Position numbers and translations under genes: made by a program. Shown piece after piece: positions 1-12,684 of a stretch of DNA of 64,000 nucleotides (position 1 is the first letter of the stretch; every line of letters begins with the position of its first letter). The stretch is taken from NCBI GenBank assembly GCA_014529385.2, contig CM043963.1, forward strand, positions 70,758,412 to 70,822,411, given 5' to 3'. Below the pieces are notes generated by a model. It worked only from the letters and a program-made list of their open reading frames with translations, was not told the DNA's origin and ran no database searches. The DNA comes from Adiantum capillus-veneris. Lineage: Eukaryota > Streptophyta > Polypodiopsida > Polypodiales > Pteridaceae.

Positions 1-299
1 TGGCGGCCCCTGAGAGGGTTGACGGATGAGAGGGAGAGAGAGAGTGTCTGGCTACATATGATAATGGAGGAGGGAGGGGGGGATGATGCCAAGGGGGGCA
101 ACCCGTTGTGGGCGGAAGGTAAGGAGAAAGGTGGGATGACAGTAATGGAGGGAAGAAAAGAGAAAAAAGAACATTTTTTTTGTTTATTTATGTTCTGCGA
201 ATGGGGTCGGTTCTCATGACCGCAGCTCCGAAAGCCGGGACTAATGATGGACAGTGACGGGTCATGACGAGGGGTGCCGCCAGAGTTGGGTCGTGGCAG

Positions 300-2232
<1,933 letters not shown>

Positions 2233-2486
2233 GCGGTCCGAGGCGGGCAACAAGAAGAGCAACCTCTAGACACCCTTCAAGGCTCCCGTGCTGCTCAATG
2301 GGGCTGGGGCAAAACACAACACAAACCAAAACAACAAACCCACAGCCAAATCCCAACTACACAAGGGGCACCACCTAGTTTAAGAGCGAACCAGGACACA
2401 AAAGAGGAGAATCGTTAGAGCAACCCACAAACAAGCAAGGAATTTACACTAACCCTAACACCAATGGAACACTCTCACACACTAAA

Positions 2487-2572
<86 letters not shown>

Positions 2573-4864
2573 TGTACAACTTAGCTTCAACTTTATATTT
2601 TGCACAAAAAGGAACTTAGAGCTTGCGGAATCAAGTGACAAGATTTGGTTATAGCATCACTAGCACATTGTCTTAGGGTTATGGGAGCCCTCTCACCATC
2701 CACCCTCTTACAATGGTAGCCAAACAATAGCCAATGAATCACAAGCAACAAAACAACAACCTTCAATGAAACAAGTCACCTTATGAAGCTGAATGAGTTT
2801 GCCAAGCCAAATTGGAGGAGAAGCATGAGCCTTTGGACATGAATTGCACCCAAAACTACCAATTCATTGATGTTGGGGTAGATACAACAATGGTATGAAG
2901 AATATCTTCTACTCGCACTCACTCAAACTATCTCAAGCTTTTCTATGCACCAAAGTGATGGTGTATAGAAAGCTTACTCTCTCTTTACAACCAAGATAGA
3001 ACTGGCATGTGCTACGCTCAATCTAGTGTGCAATGGTATAGTGATGTCTTTTACAAGGAGGAATGGGTTCTATTTATAGGTTTTAGAAGCCTTGATTAGG
3101 ATTAAGCCTAATCAATTTTATTAGGAAAGATCAAGGATTATGAATTTTTATGAATTTCAAATGAGAATGGGGTCTCTCTTTTCTCTTGAGTCACATGGAT
3201 GTGGGCTCAAGTAAGAAAATTATTGATGTCGTGAAAGGAGAGAAACTTCCATAGGAGTGAGTGAATTTGGTTTACTTGTGCGGTTGCCTACTCCATATGT
3301 TGATAGTGTGGGTGCATTTTTACAAGAGAAGTTAGTTGTTAGTGGTAATAATCACTAGAATTGTTAGTGATACATTTACAATGGGTAGGATGAGTTGATT
3401 TGATGAAGGAAGAGGGGTGAATTAAAAGAGAATCATTGAGATGGTGAAGCTTTGAAGAAGCTTGAACTCACCCTTGTGTAGATTGTGGAAAAAATGACCA
3501 CTGGTCTTCTTCTTCTTCTTTGCTTCTTTACGCCGCCGCCGCCGCGGTTGACCACCACGATGAAAAGAGGATTTGTTGATGAAAAATCCTCAATTTGCAG
3601 AAGTTATCATGGTTAAGATGCTGAATTTTAGATATTTTTAGGAGAGGTAAATGAAATTGTAACATAGAAGCAATAGAGAGAGACATGGAGAGGGTGTATG
3701 TATGTAGAGGTTCATAAAAGAACTATAGGGATGAGAGAGAAGGGTAATGGTGAAGAGGGTGGGAGAAGCCATGGAAATTGCAGGTTTGAGTGAGGGAAGG
3801 AGAGGGAGGGATGTGTAAGAGTGAGTAGGTGTGTGGAAGGGTGAGAGAAGACTAAGGGCTACTTGTGAGAAAAGTGGGCAGACTAGGGTCCACTCAAAAA
3901 ATCATAGCTCACCGCTGGTAGCTCCAAAAATCATGAAAAAATTTGAGGTGATTATTCAGAGCATGGATACATTTTCTCTTTTGACCACCGCTCCAAATTC
4001 GGAGTGGAGATAGGTGCAAAAATTCTCACCAAAAAGCCTATTTTTATGCCTGCAAAAGTCTTTTAGTGGCCCCCTCCTTTGTTGAATTTGTACAATGCAT
4101 CCAAGAGTGAGCCCCTCCTTTGTCATATTATAATACAAAGCATCCAAGTTGCCCTTGACCCATGCATGGAGGAGGATTATTGGTGAATAAAGAAATATAT
4201 ACATGTGGGACTAGTGTATGGACTATTCATGGACTTTAGCTCAATGAGCACATGGTGTTAGAATAATGAGTAAAAATAATAATAAAAATATGGAGGAGTT
4301 ATGGATATGGAAAGATATTGGAATCATATGATATGGTCCCTCCTTGAATTATTTTGGGTGAAAGAGGAAAAGGTATGCAAGTAAATAATATAATAAACGT
4401 AACCAATGAGTAGAAATCAATTTTTTGTTTTCACGAGGGTGAGGGTGAAAATGTGGGAGGGATTTGTATAAAGGAAAAATATGAGGTTAGAGTATGTACA
4501 TATTGGCAAAAAATATAATTATGGTGTAAGAGGATGAAAGAAGGTGTACATAGGTTTAATAAAACACACACCTAAGTAGAAATATTTAAATAAAATACCA
4601 AAATATTTATAAAAAATCCCTATATTTAGGCCATATATACAATGAAATATTTACACACAAAGAGGCCATAATATACTTTTTTTTTGGCTCAACTAGGTCA
4701 GTGACTAGCTAGCTGAGGGTTTTTAAGAAGATATGGGAAAAGCCCCCTAACTCACACACGCCTATGTACAGTGAAATGGTAGGGATAGCCATAGCGTTTG
4801 GGTGGATTTGGTAGGGTGGAGTAAGTTACTATGGCAATTATGGAGAGCTGAAAAACGGCTATCA
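2233..4864 (-). repeat. Gy-A 3' LTR and adjoining sequence
   Basis: The LTR starts on the minus strand at 4864 (TGATAGCC), immediately after the Gy-A polypurine tract. A TATA-like box (CCTATAAATAG, minus) lies at 3070-3079, and a diverged inverted copy occurs at 51651-53670. The left end is uncertain: on the minus strand a possible primer-binding site (TGGTGCCCCTTGTG) at about 2361-2374 would put the LTR end near 2385, with 2233-2384 as leader-like sequence up to the LINE junction. The region also holds (GA)n, a (CCG)n tract at about 3531-3545 and a module shared with other LTRs at 3877-4075. There is no coding signal. Confidence 0.7.
2490..2569. repeat. (GA)n microsatellite
   Basis: About 40 uninterrupted GA units lie inside the Gy-A LTR region. 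The apparent ORF across it is repeat translation only. Confidence 0.97.
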
Positions 4865-4865
4865 T

Positions 4866-4881
4866 TAGCCCTCCCCCAGGA
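4866..4881 (-). other. Gy-A polypurine tract
   Basis: On the minus strand CTGGGGGAGGGCTAA ends just before the LTR start TGATAGCC. This is the expected position and composition of the plus-strand primer for reverse transcription. Confidence 0.8.
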
Positions 4882-4892
4882 TGATGGTATAT

Positions 4893-6455
4893 TCATATAC
4901 CATCATAGAGCATCTTTTCCAAAGAGAGTGCTTCAGAGTACTTGACGAGATCTTCATTGTTTGGCCCCTCAGAATTTTGGCTGGAGTTACACTCATGCTT
5001 CATGTAACAATACTTACATGAGACAGCGGCCTTTGGACAGATCTTTGGTGGATCCTTTGGTAGAAGGCGACTCAAATAGGGCTTCAAGCGATACCCGTTT
5101 ACCTTCCTGGAGTGCTCTTTACCATTCAAGTCCATAAGCTGATAGTAACTAGAATTGAAAGCCTTCTTGACTATGTGTGGCCCTTGCCATCTAGTTTCAA
5201 ACTTGGCATCAAAACGATTGTCAAGTCGATTGTCATACCTTAGCACAAGCTCTCCTTCCTTGATGCCTTTGTCCTTCAGTTTCTTGTCATGCGTTTCTTT
5301 CGCTTGTGTGTCTTTCCTCTTGTAGCACTCATATGCTGCTTCTCTTTTCCACTCGAGCTCCACTAACGTAAGAAGTCGATGCATCCATACCTCTTGATCA
5401 TCTTGTGCTCCTTTGCCATAAAGTCGCATTGTTGGAATGTTGAGCTCGATAGGCTGCAAAGCCTCTTGACCATAGACCAAGTGAAATGGTGTGAACTCCA
5501 TGGCTTCCCTATATGTGGTTCGATATGCCCACAAGGCACCATCCAAGAAGTCATCCCATTTTTTTTTCTTGTTTTGCACCATCTTTCTAGTGATTCCTGC
5601 AATGACACCATTAGCCTTCTCCACCAAACCATTTGACTGTGGGTAGTATGGTGTGCTATGACGATGTAGAATGTGAAGCTCTTCACAAACTTCTGTGAGC
5701 AAGCCCTTCCTAAACCTTGGACCATTATCAGAAACAATCTCCAAAGGTGTGCCAAATCTGCAACAAATGTGATTGTACACAAACTTGCTAACTGTCCTCT
5801 CATTCACTCTTGCCACACTTTGAGCTTCCACCCACCTAGTCATATAGTCTACAACCACTAGAATGTAGAGTTTACCATTTTTTGTCCTAGGCAGAGGACC
5901 CATAGCATCAATGCCCTACTTTTCAAAGGGTCCATTTGCAAGAACTATTTGCCTCGGGCCATGCACCAACCTTCTATTTCCATTTATCTGACAATTGTGA
6001 CAGCTTTTACACCAATGTTGAACATCCACATGCAAGCTTGGCCAAACATACCCCGCAAGCAAAATCTTCTTCACAGTTGATTCTTGGGAAAAATGACCAC
6101 CACATGCCTCTTCATGCAAACCTTTTAGAATGGCTGGAATTTCCTCGATAGTTGGTACTCTTCTGCACACTTGATCCTTCCCTTTTTGATAGAGGGAGCC
6201 TTCTAGGAAGAGATAGAAACTTGCCTTCTTCATGAGTCTCCTCTTCTGAGCCTTCGTGAAGTCTTGTGGAAACTCACCCTTTAAAATGTAGCTAATAATG
6301 GGAGCCAATGACTCCAATCCCTGGTATCTCGGTTGCTTGACAGCTGCTGCCACCATGATGACCTGCACTTCTCTCTCAACACATGTAACTGCTTGTTGTG
6401 CAAGTAAATCGGCATCTTCATTTTGTTTACTCGGAATATGATATAGTTGCACTTC
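4893..6455 (-). pseudogene. Gy-A integrase
   Basis: The integrase would insert the element cDNA into the genome. The N-terminal H2C2 zinc region is in the upstream segment (6452-5916: H..H, then CKSCHNC). A single TAG at 5916-5918 separates it from the catalytic core at 5903-4893. The core shows D in GIDAMGP, D in SDNG (residue 59 of the second ORF) and E in LVEKANG (residue 95), an exact D-x35-E spacing. The C-terminal region has the usual RWQGPHIV..AF block. The TAG replaces a codon between K and G where Trp is usual, fitting a single G-to-A change. No chromodomain is seen. Confidence 0.88.
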
Positions 6456-6597
6456 TTAAAACTGATTAAACATCTTACGAATGGCATGAACTTTTGTCCT
6501 TAAGTTTTCATTCTTGCATGCCCAAATGCCTAAAATTTGTTTAACAATGAGAAGTGCATCTCCCTTTACCATGAGACTTTTTATCCCTTGGCCAATG
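6456..6597 (-). pseudogene. Gy-A archaeal-type RNase H, second half
   Basis: Translation on the minus strand gives KSLMVKGDALLIVKQILG, typical of the archaeal-type RNase H that follows the first RNase H in Tat-like gypsy elements. It ends at a TAA (6456-6458), after which the integrase linker continues in frame. The first half lies on the other side of Co-A at 10441-10831. The halves join cleanly when Co-A and one CAATG copy are removed, which proves the domain was intact at this point when Co-A inserted. Confidence 0.75.
6593..6597 (+). repeat. Co-A target-site duplication, left copy (CAATG)
   Basis: CAATG immediately precedes the left LTR. The same five bases follow the right LTR at 10441-10445. 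Confidence 0.93.
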
Positions 6598-6919
6598 TGT
6601 TGAGATGTCGAGCTCTACACCTTGAGCTGGCATCCACTACGGGTCTTGGCCGCTTACGGCATTTACTCACTGGCGCGTTAGGTGACCGACACGGAGGATC
6701 TCTGTCAGTGATTCTACAGCTGGACTACACTTATAGTGCCAGCCTAGTACGCTTCTAGCGAGTTCACACTTAGTGACCGCATGTACATATGTGCTACTTT
6801 TCAGCTTTAGCACTTAGTCATTTTGTACTCTCTTTTCTGTGAAGAAGAAGAAGAAGCTTTCCATCTCTGTGTGCTTTGTGCTTGTCTTGTGTAGCTCTCT
6901 TGCATCCTCATTCTTTACA
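6598..6919 (+). repeat. Co-A 5' LTR (322 bp)
   Basis: It starts TGTTGAGATG, ends CTTTACA, and differs from the right LTR at only three positions that I can see (TC/CT at 6704-6705 and one G/A near 6751). That is about 99% identity and suggests a recent insertion. Confidence 0.95.
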
Positions 6920-6931
6920 TGGTATCAGAGC
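6920..6931 (+). other. Co-A primer-binding site
   Basis: TGGTATCAGAGC directly abuts the LTR end. It is the classical plant copia site complementary to the 3' end of initiator Met tRNA, which primes minus-strand synthesis. Confidence 0.93.
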
Positions 6932-7144
6932 CCGGTGCAGGAAAGAGAGCAAGAGCATCACAATCCCTTCGTTCGCAATACACGACCAGAGATACAGAGA
7001 TTTACTGTACAAGTACAGTGGTTGTATGTACGCTTGATTGTGGCCACTCGTTGAGTGTAGAAAGCGTTACAGGTACCACGATAGGAGATTCAACAGATTT
7101 GTAGGTTTTTGCAGATTGCAGCTATTTTGTCTTAGTGCTTCAAG

Positions 7145-8074
7145 ATGTCTGACGGTTTCAGTCAGATTGTTACTGAGAAGCTTGAGAAAAATAACTACCC
7201 TGCATGGAAGTTCAGAATAACAAATTTCCTAAAAGGAAAAGGTTATTGGGACTATGTAGAAGGAGACAATGAAAAGGAACCAGAGATTCCCGAGGCAAAT
7301 GCTACAGCAGAACAAAGGAAAGCTTTGAGGGACTGGCAACAAGGCCATAGCAAAGTGATGTATTGGCTTTCTATGAGCATCACAGATGGCATGATGGGCT
7401 ATCTACAGGATGCTGAAACCCCCGCCATTGCATGGAGAAACTTAGGCAGAGTGTTCGAGGTGAACACCAAGGCCAGGAAGCTTCAACTAAAGTCGGAGCT
7501 AAATCAGGTTAAGAGGAACAACCTCTCAATCAATGATTATGCCTTGAAGATCAAGAGTATCATTGAGGCTCTTGGATCTATTAAAGTCTTAGTGGAAGAT
7601 GATGACATTGTTCGTGCATGCTTGGATGGTCTAGGAGATGAGTATGTACATTTCAGGTCTTCCATGAATACAAGAGACGACATTCCCGTGTTCCAAGATT
7701 TGATTTCTATGCTTATTCTTGAGGAGAAGAACCTTGACACATCTTCTTCTCATGGCAGAAATAATTCTGAACAGGCCTTCTATTCTAACTCCAACAGAGG
7801 TAGAGGTAGAGGTCGTGGTCGAGGCCCAAGGGGTTGCAGGGGCCAATTTCTGGAAGGTCAATCAAATCAAAACAATACAGGTGACAGGGGAAACCAGTCT
7901 CAAGGCAGGGGGAGTCAAAGAGGTCGTGGTGCAGGATCAAGCAGGCAGCAACATACTCCAGATAGTAGAGAATGTTGGACTTGTGGTGAAAGAGGTCACA
8001 TGTCACATGACTGTCCAAAGGGAAAAGCAAGTAGAAAGAGAGAACAGGGAACAAGGCAACTATGCATCTACTAG
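7145..8074 (+). CDS. Co-A Gag (capsid-nucleocapsid)
   Basis: The 309-residue protein would form the virus-like particle around element RNA. The N-terminal half has the copia gag fold pattern (NYPAWKFRI near residue 18, then the UBN2-type region to about 190). An RG-rich stretch follows at about 215-265 (repeated RGRG). The CCHC zinc knuckle CWTCGERGHMSHDC sits at about 277-290 and would bind RNA. The start ATG lies 226 nt after the LTR. The frame ends at 8074, but protease continues in another frame, so gag and pol were originally one ORF or needed a shift; plant copia elements normally have one ORF, so an indel is more likely. Confidence 0.92.
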   Translation: MSDGFSQIVTEKLEKNNYPAWKFRITNFLKGKGYWDYVEGDNEKEPEIPEANATAEQRKALRDWQQGHSKVMYWLSMSITDGMMGYLQDAETPAIAWRNLGRVFEVNTKARKLQLKSELNQVKRNNLSINDYALKIKSIIEALGSIKVLVEDDDIVRACLDGLGDEYVHFRSSMNTRDDIPVFQDLISMLILEEKNLDTSSSHGRNNSEQAFYSNSNRGRGRGRGRGPRGCRGQFLEGQSNQNNTGDRGNQSQGRGSQRGRGAGSSRQQHTPDSRECWTCGERGHMSHDCPKGKASRKREQGTRQLCIY

Positions 8075-8562
8075 CAGAGATGTAGATGACAGCAAAAACG
8101 AGCGCATGTTTGTTATGCAACATGTAATGAATACAATGACTGCAGAGAATTCCACCCAAGATGATGTTTGGTATGTGGATTCAGGTGCCTCTAATCACAT
8201 GACGTCTCGTGGAGAGTGGTTTAGAGATATGCGCAAACCAGATGTGTCAGGCTATGTGCAGACAGGAGATGACACAGCTCACCCCATTGCTCATGTAGGG
8301 GACATACCTCTAAATACGAAGAGTGGGAAATAAAAGTACTTAGCAGATGTACTTCATGTCCCAAACATTACAAAGAATCTTGTTTCTGTTGGACAAATGG
8401 TTGAGCAGGGTTTGCAGGTTCGCTTCAATCCAAATGGCTGTTATGTAGAAGATTTCCAGAATGGCTGTAAGCTGATCACAGAGGGCAAATGTGTGGGCAG
8501 AATGTTTACGCTGAATGTAGACATGCCTGAGGTAAAAGTTGCATTATTTGCACAGGGCTAAG
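8040..8562 (+). pseudogene. Co-A aspartic protease remnant
   Basis: In the frame shifted relative to gag, the sequence reads DDVWYVDSGASNHMTS, the copia retropepsin active site with catalytic Asp in DSGA, then KYLADVLHVPNITKNLVSVG, the conserved C-terminal part. A TAA (8331-8333) interrupts it just before the second motif. It ends at about 8562 where the sequence changes directly to RT, so all integrase coding is absent. The enzyme would cleave the Gag-Pol polyprotein. It cannot be made intact from this copy without bypassing two lesions. Confidence 0.88.
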
Positions 8563-9534
8563 GTGATACAGGATGTGGAGCCCACATGTTTTGAGGATGC
8601 AGTTGGAAATGTGCATTGGGATGATGCAATGAATGAAGAGATGGCTGCATTGGAAGAAAATAACACATGGGAGTTGGTGCCATTGCCAAGTGGCAAGAAA
8701 GCTATTGGCTGTAAATGGGTGTATAAAACCAAGCATAAGGCTGATGGTAACATTGAGCGTCACAAGGCAAGGCTGGTCACAAAGGGTTATGCACAGACGT
8801 ATGGCATAGACTATGAGGAGACCTTTGCTCCAGTGGCAAAGATGACGACTGTGAGAGCTGTCATAGCAGTGGCTGCATCTAGAGGATGGATTATGCATCA
8901 AATGGATGTAAATAATGCCTTCTTGAATGGTGAGTTGCAAGAGGAAGTGTATATGGATCAGCCACCTGGTTATGTCGATCCAGGTTACCCAGATTATGTA
9001 TGCAGACTTCTCAAAGCTTTGTATGGTTTGAAGCAGGGCTCTAGAGCATGGTATGACAGGATTGCCAAGTATCTTGTCAGTATTGGTTTTAGGAGAGCTC
9101 ATGCTGATCATTCACTCTATGTACGTGAGAGTGATGTGGGGATTGTGGTCATTACCATATATGTAGATGACCTTATTATTGTGGGTGACAATGCTATGGA
9201 GATTGACCATGTGAAGGGTCTTCTCAAACAGGAGTTTGAAATGAAAGATTTAGGCGAGTTGCGCTACTTTCTTGGCATTGAGGTGATCAGGACTGCAGAG
9301 GGTGTATGGCTATCACAAAGACAGTATGCTTTGGACATGTTGTCAAAGTATGGTATGGCTGATTGTAAGCCAATTTCTATTCCCTTGGATGTGAATGCAA
9401 AGCTGAGTGCAGAAAAGGGTGATGTTGTTGAGGATGTCAACATGTACAGGAAGATTGTGGGTAGTCTAATCTACTTGACTATCACGAGGCCAGACTTGAG
9501 CTACACAGTAGGCTTGGAGAGTCAGTTCATGTAG
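8563..9534 (+). pseudogene. Co-A reverse transcriptase
   Basis: This is the copia RT domain (RVT_2 type). It begins near WDDAMNEEMAALEENNTWEL, with the KARLVTKGY block, the first catalytic Asp in MDVNNAFLNG, LYGLKQ, and the catalytic YVDD at residues 208-211 of the open frame that begins at 8539. The region is open until TAG at 9532-9534, a position in the polymerase C-terminus where plant copia elements usually have Gln (CAG). The next frame resumes in phase. Confidence 0.93.
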
Positions 9535-10146
9535 CTTCCGAGGAAGCCACATTTGGATGGAGTACGACACACACTTAGGTATGTGCAAGGTACTCTTGAC
9601 TACGCATTGTTCTATGCAGCAGATGCACCATTAGCATTGTATGGGTATACAGATGCAGATTGGGCAGGTAGCATTGTTGATAGGAGATCTACGAGTGGCT
9701 TCATGTTCTCTTTTGGGAGTGCTATTGTTACTTGGAGCAGCAAAAAGCAGCCTACGGTTGCTTTATCGAGCACAGAGGCCGAGTACAGAGGTGCAGCAGT
9801 TGCGGCGTGCGAGGTAGCTTGGCTACGCACATTACTTGAGGACTTGGGAGTGCAGGTGGACCAGCAGATTTTCATCCATTGTGACAACCTCAGCAGCATG
9901 CAGTTGGCTAGGAACCCAGTGTTCCATGCCAGGACCAAACACATAGAGGTCCATTACCACTACGTTCGAGAGCGAGTGTTGGCGGGCGACATCGACTTGG
10001 TCTACGTCAGCACAGAGGAGCAGATAGCGGATATCTTTACCAAGGCCCTCAGAGCTGAGAAGCTTCGACGTTTCCGGACTATGCTTGGACTCTGCGACAT
10101 GCAGAGCTCGAGGGGGAGTGTTGAGATGTCGAGCTCTACACCTTGA
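9535..10146 (+). pseudogene. Co-A RNase H
   Basis: Continuing in frame after the TAG at 9532, this encodes copia RNase H, which removes RNA from RNA:DNA hybrids. Visible motifs are YTDADWAGS, RRSTSGF, WSSKKQPTVALSSTEAEY, HCDNLSSMQLARNP, HARTKHIEVHYHYVRE and QIADIFTKAL. These include the catalytic Asp and Glu positions. The frame ends at 10144-10146 inside the 3' LTR, a common copia arrangement. Confidence 0.92.
10108..10118 (+). other. Co-A polypurine tract
   Basis: TCGAGGGGGAG lies immediately before the 3' LTR start TGTTGAGATG. Confidence 0.9.
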
Positions 10147-10440
10147 GCTGGCATCCACTACGGGTCTTGGCCGCTTACGGCATTTACTCACTGGCGCGTT
10201 AGGTGACCGACACGGAGGATCTCTGCTAGTGATTCTACAGCTGGACTACACTTATAGTGCCAGCCTAGTACACTTCTAGCGAGTTCACACTTAGTGACCG
10301 CATGTACATATGTGCTACTTTTCAGCTTTAGCACTTAGTCATTTTGTACTCTCTTTTCTGTGAAGAAGAAGAAGAAGCTTTCCATCTCTGTGTGCTTTGT
10401 GCTTGTCTTGTGTAGCTCTCTTGCATCCTCATTCTTTACA
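10119..10440 (+). repeat. Co-A 3' LTR (322 bp)
   Basis: It matches 6598-6919 with three visible differences and is followed by CAATG at 10441-10445, the target duplication. Confidence 0.95.
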
Positions 10441-10831
10441 CAATGCACATCTTCAAACCATGAAGTAGTGTGTCGTATTCTGCTTCATTGTTGCTAGTTG
10501 AACCTGGTAGATTGACCTTCTCTTTCATGACCACCTGTCCACTTGTGTTGAGCAACACTAGCCCTCCCCCTGCTTTCCCTGTGGCTCTTCAAAAAGCTCC
10601 ATCAAAGAACAAGGTAAAAGCATTGGGAATACTTTTTGGTGGTGGCAATGGTAGGGTCTTTACTTGAGGCACCTTAATTTCCTTCTCATGTACCCTATAA
10701 GTGAGAATCCCTGCCAATTGTGCACGCACACTATCTTCTACCTTGAAAGAGTATTGGAACTCTTGGAACTCCATAATCCACTTTGAGATCCTAGTACTAA
10801 GATTCATTTGAGATGACACCCAAGGGAACAA
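10441..10831 (-). pseudogene. Gy-A archaeal-type RNase H, first half
   Basis: On the minus strand this follows the gypsy RNase H. It starts with the linker WIMEFQEFQYSFKVEDS, then FFDGAF (catalytic Asp), a TGA at 10589-10591, and the NNEAEY motif (catalytic Glu) close to the Co-A insertion point. A frameshift separates it from the RT ORF at about 10804-10831. The second half is at 6456-6597. DG[AS] plus NNEAEY marks the second, archaeal-type RNase H known from the Tat lineage. Confidence 0.8.
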
Positions 10832-12684
10832 ATTTCTGCAGTGAGAATTACAAAAGGTTTTGGTAGCAGGTAGGATCTAAAATTTCTCACCGCAAACATG
10901 AGAGAAAGCATCATGAGTTCTGCTTCTGTGTAGTCTCTCTCCAAAGCATTCATGACCCTACTAGCAAAGTAGATGGGTCGCATCCTTGTACTGTGGGGAT
11001 CTTGTTGTAGCAACACAGCACCAATTGTTTCCCTTCCAACACTAGAGCTAACAAAGAATGTGTACTCCCAACAAGGAGGCATGAGTGCTGGTAGCTCTGA
11101 CAAAATGACTTTAATGTTACAAAAATACTCTTCAAGCTCATCAGACCATACAAATTCTACTTGTTGTGTCAACTTTTGCAAAGGATGAAGCAACTCCGAG
11201 GCTAAGTGAATGAAGCGTGACATATACTTCACCTTCTGAATGAAAGAGATGACCTCCTTAAGACTCTTCGGTGATGGGAGCTCAATAAGAGCCTTTGCCT
11301 TTGAAGGATCCACCTCAATGCCTTTATAGGAAACCTTGTGACCGAGCATGATCACTTCATCCTCACCTATGTGGCACTTGTCGGGGTTGAGTTGACCTCC
11401 CATGTCGTAGAGCTTCTTTAAACCTTCTTCTACCCTTTGTAGATGCAATGATTTTGAGCTATAAATGCAGAAATCATCAATGAACACCCTAATTGACTTT
11501 CCAAAGAATGCTTGAAACACCATGTTCATGAAACGTTGGAATGTTGCAGGAGCATTTGTCAGACCAAATGGCATGACTCTAAAAGCATAACAACCCCAAG
11601 GAGTGATAAAGGTTGTTTTCAATTGATCTTCCAATGCGATACCTATTTGAAAGTAGCCTGAGTAGCCATCACACACAGTGTACTTCTCATGACCAGCTAC
11701 CTCATTTAGTATCTCATCTTGAAATGGGAGGGGAAAGTGATCTCTTTTTGTTGCCTCATTGAGTGGACGGTAATCCACACACACCCTCCACTTTCTGTTT
11801 TTCTTAGGAGTGACAACAACGGGAGAGACCCACTCTGAATTCTCCACTAGATAAATGAAACCTGCTGCTAGAAGCTTTCTTACCTCCTTGAGTAAAGCCT
11901 GCTCCTTGATGACTCCTAGCCTTCGTAGCTTCTGAGCCTTAGGTGTGGCCTCTGGCTTCAACTCAATTTTTTGTTGAACAGCATCTACTCCACGCACATC
12001 GGTGTAGTCTTTAGCAAAAAGCCTAGGAAATTTCCTTAGCACACATTTGAACTCCTCTCTTTCATCCTTTGTAAGTGTTGTAGATAGCATACCTTCTAGC
12101 ATTCTTTCATCTTCCACTTTTTGGTTCTCTTGGGAACCTACCTCCTCCAAACCTTGACAAGAGGTCTCTTGGTTGGTTGGCTTAAACCTTACCCCCATGA
12201 CTTCGATGGAAGACTCCTCTTCAGTAATGCTGCCGCTACTTTCTTCTTCTGAAGTGTTATTGGTCCAACCTTCTTCCGTCTCACTTTGAGATGATTCTTC
12301 ATGGAGCTTCTCTTGGCGTTGCTCCTTCATGTCAAAGACAACCTTCTTATGATTGTCGTTCCTGCAAATTAGCTTTCCACTCTCCCAATCCTGCAAATCT
12401 CGCATTTTCATTAGCCATGGTCTCCCTAGGATAAATGGGTAACCATTTCCTTTGGTAGACATGACATAGAAATCCACTGCCTTCTTAATGCCAAAGGCCT
12501 CCACAAAAACATTTTTACAAATGCCTACGCACCTAGACTTGCTATTGCTTGCCATCTTGACCTTAATTTCAGGTGTCTCATGGATGTGCATGCCTAGTTT
12601 TTGCATGAGTCCCTCTGTCATGATGCAAATTTGTGCACCCCCATCCACTAGACCTTTCCTAACCAATCTCCCCAACAGGCACAC
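10804..12684 (-). CDS. Gy-A protease-RT-RNase H (open, 626 codons)
   Basis: This long open frame carries three pol domains. The protease has the active site VDGGAQICIM (residues 13-22), with Gly where Ser or Thr is usual, and ILGRPWL at 85-91. An acidic Ser/Glu-rich linker (about 128-165) follows. RT includes WRVCVDYRPLNEATKRD (about 299-315), the first catalytic Asp in DGYSGYFQ (339-346), MPFGLTNAPATFQRF and the catalytic FIDD at 401-404. RNase H of the gypsy type follows at about 545-620 (ERDYTEAELMMLS). The 5' side is shifted relative to gag at about 12659-12684 and the 3' side is shifted at 10804-10831, so it is an open fragment of a broken polyprotein. Confidence 0.93.
   Translation of the reverse strand: MCLLGRLVRKGLVDGGAQICIMTEGLMQKLGMHIHETPEIKVKMASNSKSRCVGICKNVFVEAFGIKKAVDFYVMSTKGNGYPFILGRPWLMKMRDLQDWESGKLICRNDNHKKVVFDMKEQRQEKLHEESSQSETEEGWTNNTSEEESSGSITEEESSIEVMGVRFKPTNQETSCQGLEEVGSQENQKVEDERMLEGMLSTTLTKDEREEFKCVLRKFPRLFAKDYTDVRGVDAVQQKIELKPEATPKAQKLRRLGVIKEQALLKEVRKLLAAGFIYLVENSEWVSPVVVTPKKNRKWRVCVDYRPLNEATKRDHFPLPFQDEILNEVAGHEKYTVCDGYSGYFQIGIALEDQLKTTFITPWGCYAFRVMPFGLTNAPATFQRFMNMVFQAFFGKSIRVFIDDFCIYSSKSLHLQRVEEGLKKLYDMGGQLNPDKCHIGEDEVIMLGHKVSYKGIEVDPSKAKALIELPSPKSLKEVISFIQKVKYMSRFIHLASELLHPLQKLTQQVEFVWSDELEEYFCNIKVILSELPALMPPCWEYTFFVSSSVGRETIGAVLLQQDPHSTRMRPIYFASRVMNALERDYTEAELMMLSLMFAVRNFRSYLLPKPFVILTAEICSLGCHLK

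Larger units (their letters stand above)
6598..10440 (+). mobile_element. Co-A: Ty1/copia element nested in Gy-A, integrase deleted
   Basis: This is a structurally delimited copia element: 322-bp LTRs, a CAATG target duplication, a primer-binding site matching initiator Met tRNA, gag, protease, RT, RNase H and a polypurine tract. The internal part is about 3.2 kb, shorter than usual, because protease sequence runs straight into RT at about 8545-8565 with no GAG-pre-integrase or integrase domain. Pol also has a frameshift after gag, a TAA at 8331-8333 and a TAG at 9532-9534. The near-identical LTRs show it moved recently despite these defects, or acquired them since. Confidence 0.95.
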
